Source: Arthrobacter cupressi
GTDB taxonomy: Bacteria; Actinomycetota; Actinomycetes; Actinomycetales; Micrococcaceae
Assembly: GCF_900099975.1 (NCBI RefSeq)
Contig: NZ_FNEI01000010.1
Coordinates: forward strand, 62,001-126,000
Reading direction: 5' to 3'
Length of the DNA stretch: 64,000 nucleotides
Part shown: positions 13,649 through 21,768 of the stretch, piece by piece
Layout: each line of letters starts with the position of its first letter
Numbering within the stretch: the stretch's first letter is position 1
Position numbers and translations under genes: made by a program
The notes under the pieces: model-generated
Told to the model about the DNA's origin: nothing
Database searches by the model: none
The model's input: the letters and a program-made list of their open reading frames with translations, nothing else

Positions 13649-14029
13649 TCACGCTTCGTCGTAGGCAGCCGCAAGAAGCTGGACAGCCTCGGCGAAACTG
13701 GCGCCCTGGGCCCTGGCCGCGGCGGCGTATTCGGCGGCGACGGCCGCGAGCACACTGTTCCGTTCGTCGCGGGCACAGACCACCGTGCCGTTCCGTCCGC
13801 GGGTGGCCACCACGCCGGCGGCTTCGAGTTCCTTGTACGAACGGGCCACGGTGTGCGGGGCCACCTCAAGTTGCTCAGCCAGTTTGCGCACGGCGGGCAG
13901 CCTGCTGCCGACCGGGAGGGCGCCGCTGTCCGCGAGGTCGATGATCCGCAGGCGCAGTTGTTCGAAAAGCGGGACCGAACTCGACTGGCTGGGCCGCCAC
14001 TCCCCGGGGAACACGGCCTGGGCGTTCAT
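13649..14029 (-). CDS. GntR-family regulator, YtrA type
   Basis: Transcriptional regulator of 126 residues. Residues about 19-87 form the GntR winged helix (VPLFEQLRLRIIDLADSG, LPAVRKLAEQLEVAPHTVARSYKELE). Only a short helical tail follows, without the large ligand domain of FadR or HutC types, which is typical of YtrA regulators that control neighbouring ABC transporters. The ATG at 14029 overlaps the stop of the upstream ABC gene as ATGA, so it is the last gene of the exporter operon and probably autoregulates it. The candidate operator is the inverted repeat at 17676-17703. Confidence 0.9.
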   Translation of the reverse strand: MNAQAVFPGEWRPSQSSSVPLFEQLRLRIIDLADSGALPVGSRLPAVRKLAEQLEVAPHTVARSYKELEAAGVVATRGRNGTVVCARDERNSVLAAVAAEYAAAARAQGASFAEAVQLLAAAYDEA

Positions 14030-15873
14030 TGCGCAACCCCGGTGCCGGCGTCGTCGTGCGGGACCTCCGGTTCATCGCTCCCGGCGAACTGTGCCTCGTG
14101 CAGCCGGGCGTAGTGACCGCCCAGGGCCAGCAGGGTCTGGTGCGTTCCGTGCTCGACAATCCGTCCGTGGTCCATGACGAGAATTAGATCAGCGTCCCTG
14201 ATCGTGGACAAGCGATGGGCGATCACGAAGGATGTCCGGTTGCTCCGGAGCCGGTGCATGGCATGCCGGATCAGCACTTCGGTGCGCGTGTCCACCCAGC
14301 TGGTGGCCTCGTCGAGGACCAGGACCGGCCTGCCCGAAAGCCGGGCCCGGGCAATGCTGAGCAACTGCCGCTGGCCCTGGCTGAGCGGTTCGCCCCCATT
14401 GCTGAGCATGGTGGCGTAGCCGTCCGGAAGGGAACGCACGAAATGGTCCACATGGCTGGCCTCGGCCGCGGAAACGATGTCGGCGTCGCTGGCGGACGGA
14501 TCACCGTAGGCGATGTTTTCCCGGATGGTTCCGGTGAAGATCCAGGGTTCCTGCAGCACGACGCCGAAATGCTGGCGCAGGGTGTCCCGCGGCAGTTGGG
14601 CAATGTCCACGCCGTCCACGGTGATCAGCCCGGCGTCGGGCTCGTGGAAGCGCATCAGCAGGTTCACCACGGTGGTCTTCCCGGCGCCGGTATGGCCAAC
14701 GATCGCGACAGTCTGGCCCGGGTCCACCCTGAAGGAAAGGTCTTCCAGCACCGGGGTATCGGGGCGGTAGCGGAAGGACACGTGCTCGAAGGCGACCGCG
14801 CCGCGGCGGCCGTTCACCGAGGCGGCGTCGGGCACGGAGGCGGGCTCCGCGGACAGTTCGGCGGCGTCGAGCAGTTCGAAGATCCTGGCCGCCGATGCGG
14901 AGCAGGACTGCAGGGCCTGGACCATGCCGCCGATTTGTCCGAGCGGCTGGCTGAACAGTCGGTTGAACTGAATGAAGGCCTGGATCCCGCCTATGGTCAT
15001 CGCACCGGCGAGGAACTGCAGCCCGCCCACCAATGCGACGAGCACATAGCTGATGTTCGCGACGAAGGCCATGAGCGGCGGTACCAGGCCGGAAAGGAAC
15101 TGCGCCTGGGCGCTGGCGGTGTAGAGGCTTCTGTTGTGCGTCGCGAAGCGATCCGCCATGAGCGCCCGGGCGCCGAAAAGCTTGATGGTCTCGTGGCCGG
15201 AGGCCGTTTCCTCCACGAGCGAGTTGACGTCGCCGGTGGCCGCCCATTGCCGGGCAAAGTAGCCCTGGGCCCGTCCGCTCACGGCATAGGACAACAGCGC
15301 GGAGACGGGGACGGACAGGAGCGCCACCAGTGCGAGCAGCGGGGAAATCAGCAGCATCATGCACAGCGAAGCGAAGACCATCAGCAAGGAGGTGATCAAT
15401 TGGCCCAGCAGCTGGTTGAGCAACTGGGCCACATTGTCGAGGTCGTTGCTCGCCCTGCTCAGCACGTCACCGCGGCTGCGCCCGTCGTAGTAGGCCACCG
15501 GGACGCGGTGCAGCTTGTCTTCGACAGCCTCCCGGAGCCTGTACGCAAGCCCCTGGACGGCTGCGGCGGTCAGTCTGCCCTGGGCCCAGCTCAGCAGGGA
15601 GGCGACGAGGTACATCGCGGTGACCGGAACGAGGAGCGACGTAAAGCGCACGGCGTTGAAGCTTCCGCCCAGTACCGCTTCGGCCACGACGTCGGTGGCG
15701 TCGCCGAGGATCTTGGGTGCGGAGACGTTGAGGACCACGAAGACTGCGATGCACATCAGCGCCCCGGTCATCGCCGCGCCTGAGGGGTCCAGCATTTTGA
15801 GCAGGCGGAGCAGGTGCCGCCCGCGGCGCCGCCGTTCCGGGGGTCCGCTTCCCGCTGCCGGGAGCCGCGTCAT
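14026..15873 (-). CDS. ABC exporter half-transporter, canonical ATPase site
   Basis: Fused membrane-ATPase ABC exporter of 615 residues (MsbA/LmrA/multidrug type). Six membrane helices lie in the first about 340 residues. The nucleotide domain has Walker A GHTGAGKTT, signature LSQGQRQ, Walker B VLVLDEATSWVD with the catalytic Glu, and the switch His in VIAHRL. The ATG at 15873 overlaps the upstream ABC gene (ATGA); an open frame running upstream to 16278 is the out-of-frame shadow of that gene. With the partner at 15870-17651 it should form a heterodimeric exporter. The substrate is unknown; drugs, lipids or peptides are all possible. Confidence 0.92.
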   Translation of the reverse strand: MTRLPAAGSGPPERRRRGRHLLRLLKMLDPSGAAMTGALMCIAVFVVLNVSAPKILGDATDVVAEAVLGGSFNAVRFTSLLVPVTAMYLVASLLSWAQGRLTAAAVQGLAYRLREAVEDKLHRVPVAYYDGRSRGDVLSRASNDLDNVAQLLNQLLGQLITSLLMVFASLCMMLLISPLLALVALLSVPVSALLSYAVSGRAQGYFARQWAATGDVNSLVEETASGHETIKLFGARALMADRFATHNRSLYTASAQAQFLSGLVPPLMAFVANISYVLVALVGGLQFLAGAMTIGGIQAFIQFNRLFSQPLGQIGGMVQALQSCSASAARIFELLDAAELSAEPASVPDAASVNGRRGAVAFEHVSFRYRPDTPVLEDLSFRVDPGQTVAIVGHTGAGKTTVVNLLMRFHEPDAGLITVDGVDIAQLPRDTLRQHFGVVLQEPWIFTGTIRENIAYGDPSASDADIVSAAEASHVDHFVRSLPDGYATMLSNGGEPLSQGQRQLLSIARARLSGRPVLVLDEATSWVDTRTEVLIRHAMHRLRSNRTSFVIAHRLSTIRDADLILVMDHGRIVEHGTHQTLLALGGHYARLHEAQFAGSDEPEVPHDDAGTGVAQ

Positions 15874-17651
15874 GCTTCGTCTGCCGTGTCGAGCTGGGAA
15901 GCGACGATTTCCCGGTAGTGCCGCGATCCGGCCAGCAACCCGGTATGGGTGCCGTTGCCGACGATCCTGCCGTTGTCCACCACAAGGATGCGGTCCGCGG
16001 TTTCTATGCTCCGCACCCGTTGGGCGACCATGAGCACCACGGAGCCGGAGAGGCGCGGCCGCAGGGCGTCGAAGATCCTGGATTCGGTGACGGTGTCCAA
16101 GGCGGAGAAGCTGTCGTCGAAAAGATGGATCGACGCCGGCCGAAGCAGGGCCCGCGCGATGCACAGCCTTTGCTTCTGCCCGCCGGAGAGCCCGCCGCCC
16201 TGGGCGAGGACAGTGTCGAGGCCATCCGGGAGGGCCGAAACGAACGACGCCGCCTGGGCCGCTTCCAGCGCATCCCACAGTTGCGCGTCACTTGCGGCTG
16301 GAAGCGAGATCCTGAGGTTCTCGGCCACGGTTCCGTCGAACAGCCAATTGCGTTGCGGGACGGCGGCGATGCCGTGCCGCAGCGCATCCAGCGACAGGCC
16401 GGCGATGTCCTGTCCGCCGATCGAAATGGTGCCGGTGCTCGCCTCGAGCAGCCTGGGCACCAGCCGGAGGAGGGTCGATTTTCCACTGCCGGTGGAACCG
16501 ATGATGGCGGTCGTCGTGCCCGGCAGCGCCTCGAAGCTGATGTTCTCCAGCACGCGCGCCTCGGCGCCGGGGAAAGCGAAGGACACCTCCTCGAAACGCA
16601 GCGCGGCGCCGTAAGGCTGCTGCGCCGGCGTCGAGGAATGCCTGCCGTGCCAGGCGGCCGGCGCCGCACCGGACTCCCCAAGCACACCGTCCGCCTGCCG
16701 CTCATCCGGGACGGCCAGGACCTCGCCGATCCGTTCGGCGCTGACCTCCGCCCGGGGGGCGGCGGACAGCACATACATGGCCATCATGATCGCGAGCAGG
16801 ATCTGCATGATGTACGCCATGAATGCGGTCAGGGCGCCCAGTTCCATCTCACCGCGGACAATCCGGAGCCCGCCCAGCCACACCACCGCCACCGAGGAAA
16901 GGTTCACCACCGTCATCACCAGCGGAAGCATCACCGCGATGATCCGCGCGGAGCGCAGATTGTTGGCCGTTAACGCGCCGTTCGCGGCGGCAAAACGCTC
17001 CCTCTCGTGGGTGCGCCGCACGAAGGCGCGGATCATCATGGCGCCAAGGATCTGCTCCCGGATCACCGTGTTGATGCGGTCCACGAGCCCCTGCCCCTCG
17101 CGGTACAGCGGAACCAGCCTGCGGACGATCCGCAGCATGATGAGCATCAGGAGCGGGATGATCGCGAAAACGAGCCACGCCAGGGTTCCGTCCTGCGCCA
17201 CGGCAAGCACCACGCCACCGACGCCCATCACCGGCGCGGCGACGAGCATGCTGCACACCAGGATCACCACGGTCTGTACCTGGAGGACGTCGTTGGTGGT
17301 CCGGACCACCAGGCTGGCCGGCCCGAAGCGTTCTGCTTCGCGGGTGGGCAGGGTGTGGATTTTTTCGAAGAGTTCCTGCCGGAGCCGCCGGCCGAGCCGC
17401 ATCGCGAGGACGGCTCCCAGATAGGCGGCGGACACCGCGGCCACGACCTGGATGGCTGCGATTGCCAGCATCCAGCCGCCGAGTTCCAGCACAACGGCGC
17501 CGTTGCCGGCCACCAGCCCGTCGTCGACGATCCCGGCGTTGAGGGTCGGCAGCAGCAGTGTGGCGCCGACCTGGATCAACTGGAGGAGCGCGATCGCCGC
17601 GACGTGCCACCGGTACGGGGCAAGACGCCGCAGGACAAGTGCTGCGAGCAT
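15870..17651 (-). CDS. ABC exporter half-transporter, degenerate ATPase site
   Basis: Partner half-transporter, 593 residues, with six predicted membrane helices (first from about residue 18) and a C-terminal ATPase domain. Walker A GSTGSGKST and signature LSGGQKQ are intact, but the Walker B region reads IHLFDDSFSALD: Asp replaces the catalytic Glu. The switch His position reads VAQRV, Gln instead of His. This is the hallmark of the non-hydrolysing subunit of heterodimeric exporters such as TM287/288. The ATG at 17651 is chosen because GGGGAGG precedes it; a TTG at 17666 would place the ribosome-binding site inside the gene. First gene of the three-gene operon. Confidence 0.92.
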   Translation of the reverse strand: MLAALVLRRLAPYRWHVAAIALLQLIQVGATLLLPTLNAGIVDDGLVAGNGAVVLELGGWMLAIAAIQVVAAVSAAYLGAVLAMRLGRRLRQELFEKIHTLPTREAERFGPASLVVRTTNDVLQVQTVVILVCSMLVAAPVMGVGGVVLAVAQDGTLAWLVFAIIPLLMLIMLRIVRRLVPLYREGQGLVDRINTVIREQILGAMMIRAFVRRTHERERFAAANGALTANNLRSARIIAVMLPLVMTVVNLSSVAVVWLGGLRIVRGEMELGALTAFMAYIMQILLAIMMAMYVLSAAPRAEVSAERIGEVLAVPDERQADGVLGESGAAPAAWHGRHSSTPAQQPYGAALRFEEVSFAFPGAEARVLENISFEALPGTTTAIIGSTGSGKSTLLRLVPRLLEASTGTISIGGQDIAGLSLDALRHGIAAVPQRNWLFDGTVAENLRISLPAASDAQLWDALEAAQAASFVSALPDGLDTVLAQGGGLSGGQKQRLCIARALLRPASIHLFDDSFSALDTVTESRIFDALRPRLSGSVVLMVAQRVRSIETADRILVVDNGRIVGNGTHTGLLAGSRHYREIVASQLDTADEA

Positions 17652-17675
17652 CCGGCCTCCCCTCAAGTCTGGAAA

Positions 17676-17703
17676 GCTGCATCCCGCATGCGTGTTATGC
17701 AGC
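17676..17703. promoter_or_regulatory. 28-bp inverted repeat upstream of ABC/GntR operon
   Basis: GCTGCAT (17676-17682) and ATGCAGC (17697-17703) are perfect 7-bp arms around a 14-base spacer that contains GCATGC. It lies 25-52 bp upstream of the first ABC gene. On the minus strand a possible -10, TACAAT (17723-17728), sits just upstream, so the repeat would fall at the transcription start or early leader. This is the likely operator of the GntR protein encoded at the operon's end (inference). Confidence 0.5.
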
Positions 17704-17744
17704 CCCCACCGTCGCGCTTGTCATTGTAATGCAGATCACTTGGC

Positions 17745-17771
17745 GGGAGGCCGGTGCGCGCCGGACCTCCC
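17745..17771 (-). terminator. hairpin downstream of the methyltransferase gene
   Basis: GGGAGG-CCGG / CCGG-a-CCTCCC stem of 10 bp with one bulge and loop TGCGCG, about 19 bp after the stop at 17790 on the minus strand. No U-tract. It separates the methyltransferase gene from the ABC operon promoter. Confidence 0.4.
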
Positions 17772-17789
17772 GGGGAGGTACCGCCCCGG

Positions 17790-18587
17790 CTAGTGCGCGG
17801 GAGGTTTGTGCCCCACGGCGAAGATCCGCCGGAACGGGAGCACGGTTCCATGCCTGCCTGCCGGGTACGCCTCGCGCAGCAGGGCCGCGTACTGCTGTTC
17901 GAAACGGGCCGCGTCCACCGGCGGCAAGGCTGCCAGCACGGGACGCAGGCCCGTGCCGCGGACCCATTCGAGGACGGGGTCCGGACCCGGAAGCAGCTGC
18001 TGGTAGCTGGTTTCCCACGCGTCCGCCGTCCACCCGGCGTCGAGCATCACCGTCAGGTAGTCCGCCGCTTCGGCGACGGCGTCATCGTGCCGGAGCACTC
18101 CGGCGAGCCGGCCCGACCATTCGGCGGAGTCCGCTAGCCCCCGCATCAGCACGTGGGACGGGGCGCCGAAGTTTCCCGGCACCTGCAGGGCGAACCACGC
18201 CCCTGCCGGTAGTGCGTCCAGCCAGTCGGGCAACAACTCCAGGTGCCCCGGAACCCACTGCAGGGCGGCGTTGCTGACCACGACGTCGCACGCAGGCCCG
18301 GGCATCCAGTCCCGGATGTCCGCGGCCGCAAAGGACAGCCCCGGGGTTTCCGTTGCGAGGGGTGCGGCGCGCGCCAGCATGTCGGGCGACGAGTCCAGAC
18401 CCAGCACCCGGGCCTGCGGCCAGCGCCCCGCGAGGGTCGCGGTGAGGTTACCCGGCCCGCAGCCGAGATCGACCACCTGCCGGGGCGAATCCGCGGCGAT
18501 CCGGGCGGTGAGGTCGAAGAACGGCCGGTCCCGGTAGTCGCCAAACTGCACGTATTTGCCTGGGTCCCAGGTCATCGCCGCAGCCAT
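17790..18587 (-). CDS. tam: SAM-dependent methyltransferase, trans-aconitate 2-methyltransferase type
   Basis: Cytosolic methyltransferase of 265 residues that by family methylates trans-aconitate, an inhibitor of aconitase. The SAM-binding motif is VVDLGCGPGNLT near residues 37-48. Motif II carries the acidic LGLDSSPDML, followed by AAADIRDW and VVSNAALQWVPGH, the last typical of Tam. The C-terminus ends FRRIFAVGHKP, as in the family. The ATG at 18587 is preferred because GAGGAGG lies six bases upstream; ATG five codons later is an alternative. It is divergent from the helicase gene, with 46 bp between starts. The symbol is assigned by family resemblance. Confidence 0.85.
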   Translation of the reverse strand: MAAAMTWDPGKYVQFGDYRDRPFFDLTARIAADSPRQVVDLGCGPGNLTATLAGRWPQARVLGLDSSPDMLARAAPLATETPGLSFAAADIRDWMPGPACDVVVSNAALQWVPGHLELLPDWLDALPAGAWFALQVPGNFGAPSHVLMRGLADSAEWSGRLAGVLRHDDAVAEAADYLTVMLDAGWTADAWETSYQQLLPGPDPVLEWVRGTGLRPVLAALPPVDAARFEQQYAALLREAYPAGRHGTVLPFRRIFAVGHKPPAH

Positions 18588-18633
18588 CCGATGCCTCCTC
18601 GTGGGTGTCTGGCTCCACACTAAGCTGGAGGCA

Positions 18634-21180
18634 ATGAAACTTCTTGAACAGCTCTCCGGCATGTCCTTGACCGGCCCGGACGGCGGCTCCCCCGAGCCGG
18701 ACGATATTTATACCCGCTTCGTTGAATGGACGGAAGGCCGGGGGCTCCGGCTGTACCCGGCGCAGGACGAGGCCATCATGGAGCTGTCCGCGGGCGGGAA
18801 CGTCATCCTGGCCACGCCCACCGGGTCCGGAAAGTCGCACGTCGCCATTGCGGCGCACTTCGCGGCGATGGCCCGGGGGGCCCGCAGCTACTACACCGCC
18901 CCGATCAAGGCCCTCGTGTCGGAGAAGTTCTTCGCCCTGTGCGACATCTTCGGCGCGGAGAACGTCGGTATGATCACCGGCGATTCGGGCGTCAACCAGG
19001 ACGCCCCGATCATCTGCTGCACGGCCGAAATCCTGGCCAACATCGCGCTTCGCGAGGGATCCGCCGCGGATCTGGGTGCCGTGATCATGGACGAGTTCCA
19101 CTTCTATGCCGATCCCCAGCGCGGCTGGGCGTGGCAGGTCCCGCTGCTTGAACTGCCGCAGGCACAGTTCCTGCTGATGTCCGCCACCCTGGGCGATGTG
19201 AGCCGTTTCGAAAGCGGCCTGACGGAGCTCACGGGACAGCCGACGGCGACCGTCAGTTCCGCGGAACGTCCTATTCCGCTGCACTACTACTACCAGGAGA
19301 CCCCGGTCCACGAGACCCTCGAAGAACTGCTGGAAACCCGGCAGGTCCCGGTGTACGTGGTGCACTTCAGCCAGCTGGAAGCGATCGAGCGCGCGCAGAA
19401 CCTTATGAGCATCAACATGTGCACCCGCGAGGAAAAGGACCGCATCGCGGAGCTGATCGCCGGGTTCCGTTTCGCGGCCGGCTTCGGCAAGACCCTGAAC
19501 CGCCTGGTGCGGCACGGGATCGGCGTCCACCATGCCGGAATGCTGCCGAAGTACCGCCGCCTGGTGGAACAACTGGCGCAGGCCGGACTCCTGAAGGTCA
19601 TCTGCGGCACCGATACCCTCGGCGTCGGGATCAACGTGCCGATCCGCACGGTGCTGCTCACCGCGCTGAGCAAGTACGACGGCGTCCGCACCCGTCTGCT
19701 GAACTCCCGCGAGTTCCACCAGATCGCCGGGCGGGCCGGCCGCGCGGGCTACGACACCGCCGGCACCGTGGTGGTGCAGGCCCCCGAGCACGTCGTGGAG
19801 AACGCCAAGGCGATGGCCAAGGCCACCGCGAAGTTCGGCAACGACCAGAAGAAGCTGCGCCAGGTGGTCAAGAAGCGCCCGCCCGAAGGTTTCGTCTCGT
19901 GGGGCCAGCCCACGTTTAACAAGCTGGTGGAGTCGGTACCGGATCCCCTGTCCTCGAGCTTCACCATCACGCACGCCATGGTGCTGAACCTCATGGAACG
20001 CCCGGGCGATCCGTTCGTGGCGGCCCGGCGCCTGCTGAGCGAAAACCACGAAACCCGGCCGGCGCAGCTGAAACTGATGAAAAAGGCCCTGGGGATCTGT
20101 CGGGAACTGCTTGCCGCCGGCGTCGTGGAACGCGTGCCGGAGGAGGAGCAGGAGCAGGAAGGCCGCTCGCTGCGGCTGACCGTCCACCTGCAGCCGAACT
20201 TCGCCCTCAACCAGCCGCTTTCCCCATTCGCGCTGGCGGCGCTCGAACTGCTCGATCCGGAGTCGCCGTCGTACGCCCTGGACGTTGTCTCCGTGATCGA
20301 GGCGACCCTCGAAAAGCCGCGGCAGATCCTTTCCGCACAGGAGAAGAAGGCCCGCGGCGAAGCCGTGGCGGCGATGAAGGCGGACGGGGTCGAGTACGAG
20401 CAGCGCATGGCGATGCTCGAATCCGTCAGCTACCCGAAGCCGCTCGCCGGGATCCTCGGCGACGCGTTCGAGGTGTACCGGCGGGCCGCTCCCTGGGTGG
20501 GCGACTTCGAACTGGCTCCCAAATCGGTGATCCGGGATATGTACGAGCGCGCCATGAATTTCGGCGAATTCGTCCAGTTCTACGGCCTTGCCCGCTCCGA
20601 AGGCATCGTGCTGCGCTACCTGGCGGACGGGTTCCGCGCGCTGCGCCAGACCGTTCCACAGGACGCCCTCCGGGACGACCTGGAAGACCTCATCGCCTGG
20701 CTGGGTGAACTCGTCCGCCAGGTGGATTCCTCGCTGCTGGACGAGTGGGAGGAACTCACCTCGGGCGCCGCACCCACACCGCACGACGCTCCCCCGCCCC
20801 CGCCTCCGGCCCTGACATCCAACATCCGCGCGTTCCGCGTGATGGTCCGCAACGAGATGTTCCGGCGCGTGGAACTGTTCGCGGCGGAGGACTCGGACGC
20901 CCTCGGCGAGCTCGACGCCGGCAGCGGCTGGGACGCCGCCCGCTGGGAGGAGGCGCTGGATGACTACTTCGACGAACACGACGACATCGGCGACGGTCCG
21001 GATGCCCGTGGCCCCGGCCTGTTGATCATCACCGAGGAGCCCGGGCTCTGGCGGGTGCGGCAGATCTTCGACGACCCGGCGGGCAACCACGACTGGGGCA
21101 TCTCCGCGGAAGTAGATCTCGCCGCGTCCGACGAAAGCGGCACCGCCGTGGTGACGGTGACAGGCGTCGACAGGCTCTGA
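18634..21180 (+). CDS. Ski2-like DEAD/DEAH-box helicase with DUF3516-type C-terminus
   Basis: Large superfamily II helicase, 848 residues. Q/I motifs ATPTGSGKSHVA (near residue 65), motif II MDEFHFY, motif III SATLGD, a motif IV-V region around VHHAGMLPKYRR and GTDTLGVGINVP, and motif VI QIAGRAGRAGYD are all visible. The C-terminal about 400 residues match actinobacterial helicases annotated with DUF3516 (from memory of the family, not a search). The ATG at 18634 is supported by CTGGAGG upstream; TAAGCT lies seven bases before it. Role in RNA or DNA metabolism is probable but unproven. The last codons run into a GTCGACAGGCTC segment that resembles an intergenic repeat. Confidence 0.88.
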   Translation: MKLLEQLSGMSLTGPDGGSPEPDDIYTRFVEWTEGRGLRLYPAQDEAIMELSAGGNVILATPTGSGKSHVAIAAHFAAMARGARSYYTAPIKALVSEKFFALCDIFGAENVGMITGDSGVNQDAPIICCTAEILANIALREGSAADLGAVIMDEFHFYADPQRGWAWQVPLLELPQAQFLLMSATLGDVSRFESGLTELTGQPTATVSSAERPIPLHYYYQETPVHETLEELLETRQVPVYVVHFSQLEAIERAQNLMSINMCTREEKDRIAELIAGFRFAAGFGKTLNRLVRHGIGVHHAGMLPKYRRLVEQLAQAGLLKVICGTDTLGVGINVPIRTVLLTALSKYDGVRTRLLNSREFHQIAGRAGRAGYDTAGTVVVQAPEHVVENAKAMAKATAKFGNDQKKLRQVVKKRPPEGFVSWGQPTFNKLVESVPDPLSSSFTITHAMVLNLMERPGDPFVAARRLLSENHETRPAQLKLMKKALGICRELLAAGVVERVPEEEQEQEGRSLRLTVHLQPNFALNQPLSPFALAALELLDPESPSYALDVVSVIEATLEKPRQILSAQEKKARGEAVAAMKADGVEYEQRMAMLESVSYPKPLAGILGDAFEVYRRAAPWVGDFELAPKSVIRDMYERAMNFGEFVQFYGLARSEGIVLRYLADGFRALRQTVPQDALRDDLEDLIAWLGELVRQVDSSLLDEWEELTSGAAPTPHDAPPPPPPALTSNIRAFRVMVRNEMFRRVELFAAEDSDALGELDAGSGWDAARWEEALDDYFDEHDDIGDGPDARGPGLLIITEEPGLWRVRQIFDDPAGNHDWGISAEVDLAASDESGTAVVTVTGVDRL

Positions 21181-21273
21181 GGTTCCGGTGGGTGGGTGGG
21201 GCCACGCTGGCGAGGGCCCTGAGTCGAGCGCAGCGAGGCTTGGGAGCCGGTGGGGTTTAGTAAGCTCGGACTC

Positions 21274-21768
21274 ATGAGTGTGATCCGCCCCGCAACCCCC
21301 GCCGACGTTCCCGCCATCCTCCGGATGATCCACGAACTGGCGGTGTACGAAAAAGAGCCGGACGCCGTGAAGAACACGCCTGAGATGCTGCACAGTGTGC
21401 TGTTCGGCGACAACCCGCGCGTGTACGCGAACATCTCGGAGAACGACGCCGGCGAGGTCAGGGGTTTTGCGCTCTGGTTCCTGAACTACTCCACCTGGGA
21501 AGGCGTGCACGGGATCTACCTCGAGGACCTCTACGTCACCCCCGAGGCCCGCGGCGAGGGCCACGGCAAGGCGCTGCTCCAGCATTTGGCCGCCACCGCC
21601 GTCGAGAACGGCTATGCCCGGGTGGAGTGGAGCGTGCTGGATTGGAACGAACCCTCGATCGCCTTCTACAGGAGCCTGGGTGCCGTGCCGATGGCCGAAT
21701 GGAGCACCTTCCGCCTCACGGGCGACGCCCTCGCGGCGTTCGGCGAGAAGAGCCTGGCCCGTGGCTGA
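21274..21768 (+). CDS. GNAT acetyltransferase, diamine N-acetyltransferase-like
   Basis: Acetyl-CoA-dependent N-acetyltransferase, 164 residues. The acetyl-CoA loop reads VTPEARGEGHGKALLQHL, preceded by GIYLEDLYV, and a C-terminal NEPSIAFYRSLGA follows. The pattern with YSTWEG and IYLEDLYV is close to spermidine/spermine or thialysine acetyltransferases. The substrate is inferred only. The ATG at 21274 has TAAGCT seven bases upstream and no good ribosome-binding site, which fits a leaderless transcript. The downstream peptidase gene overlaps it by 8 bp. Confidence 0.85.
   Translation: MSVIRPATPADVPAILRMIHELAVYEKEPDAVKNTPEMLHSVLFGDNPRVYANISENDAGEVRGFALWFLNYSTWEGVHGIYLEDLYVTPEARGEGHGKALLQHLAATAVENGYARVEWSVLDWNEPSIAFYRSLGAVPMAEWSTFRLTGDALAAFGEKSLARG

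Noticed and set aside
15874..16278. Upstream extension of the second ABC gene
   Set aside because: The extension is the out-of-frame copy of the first ABC ATPase domain; the 4-bp overlap at 15870-15873 marks the real start.
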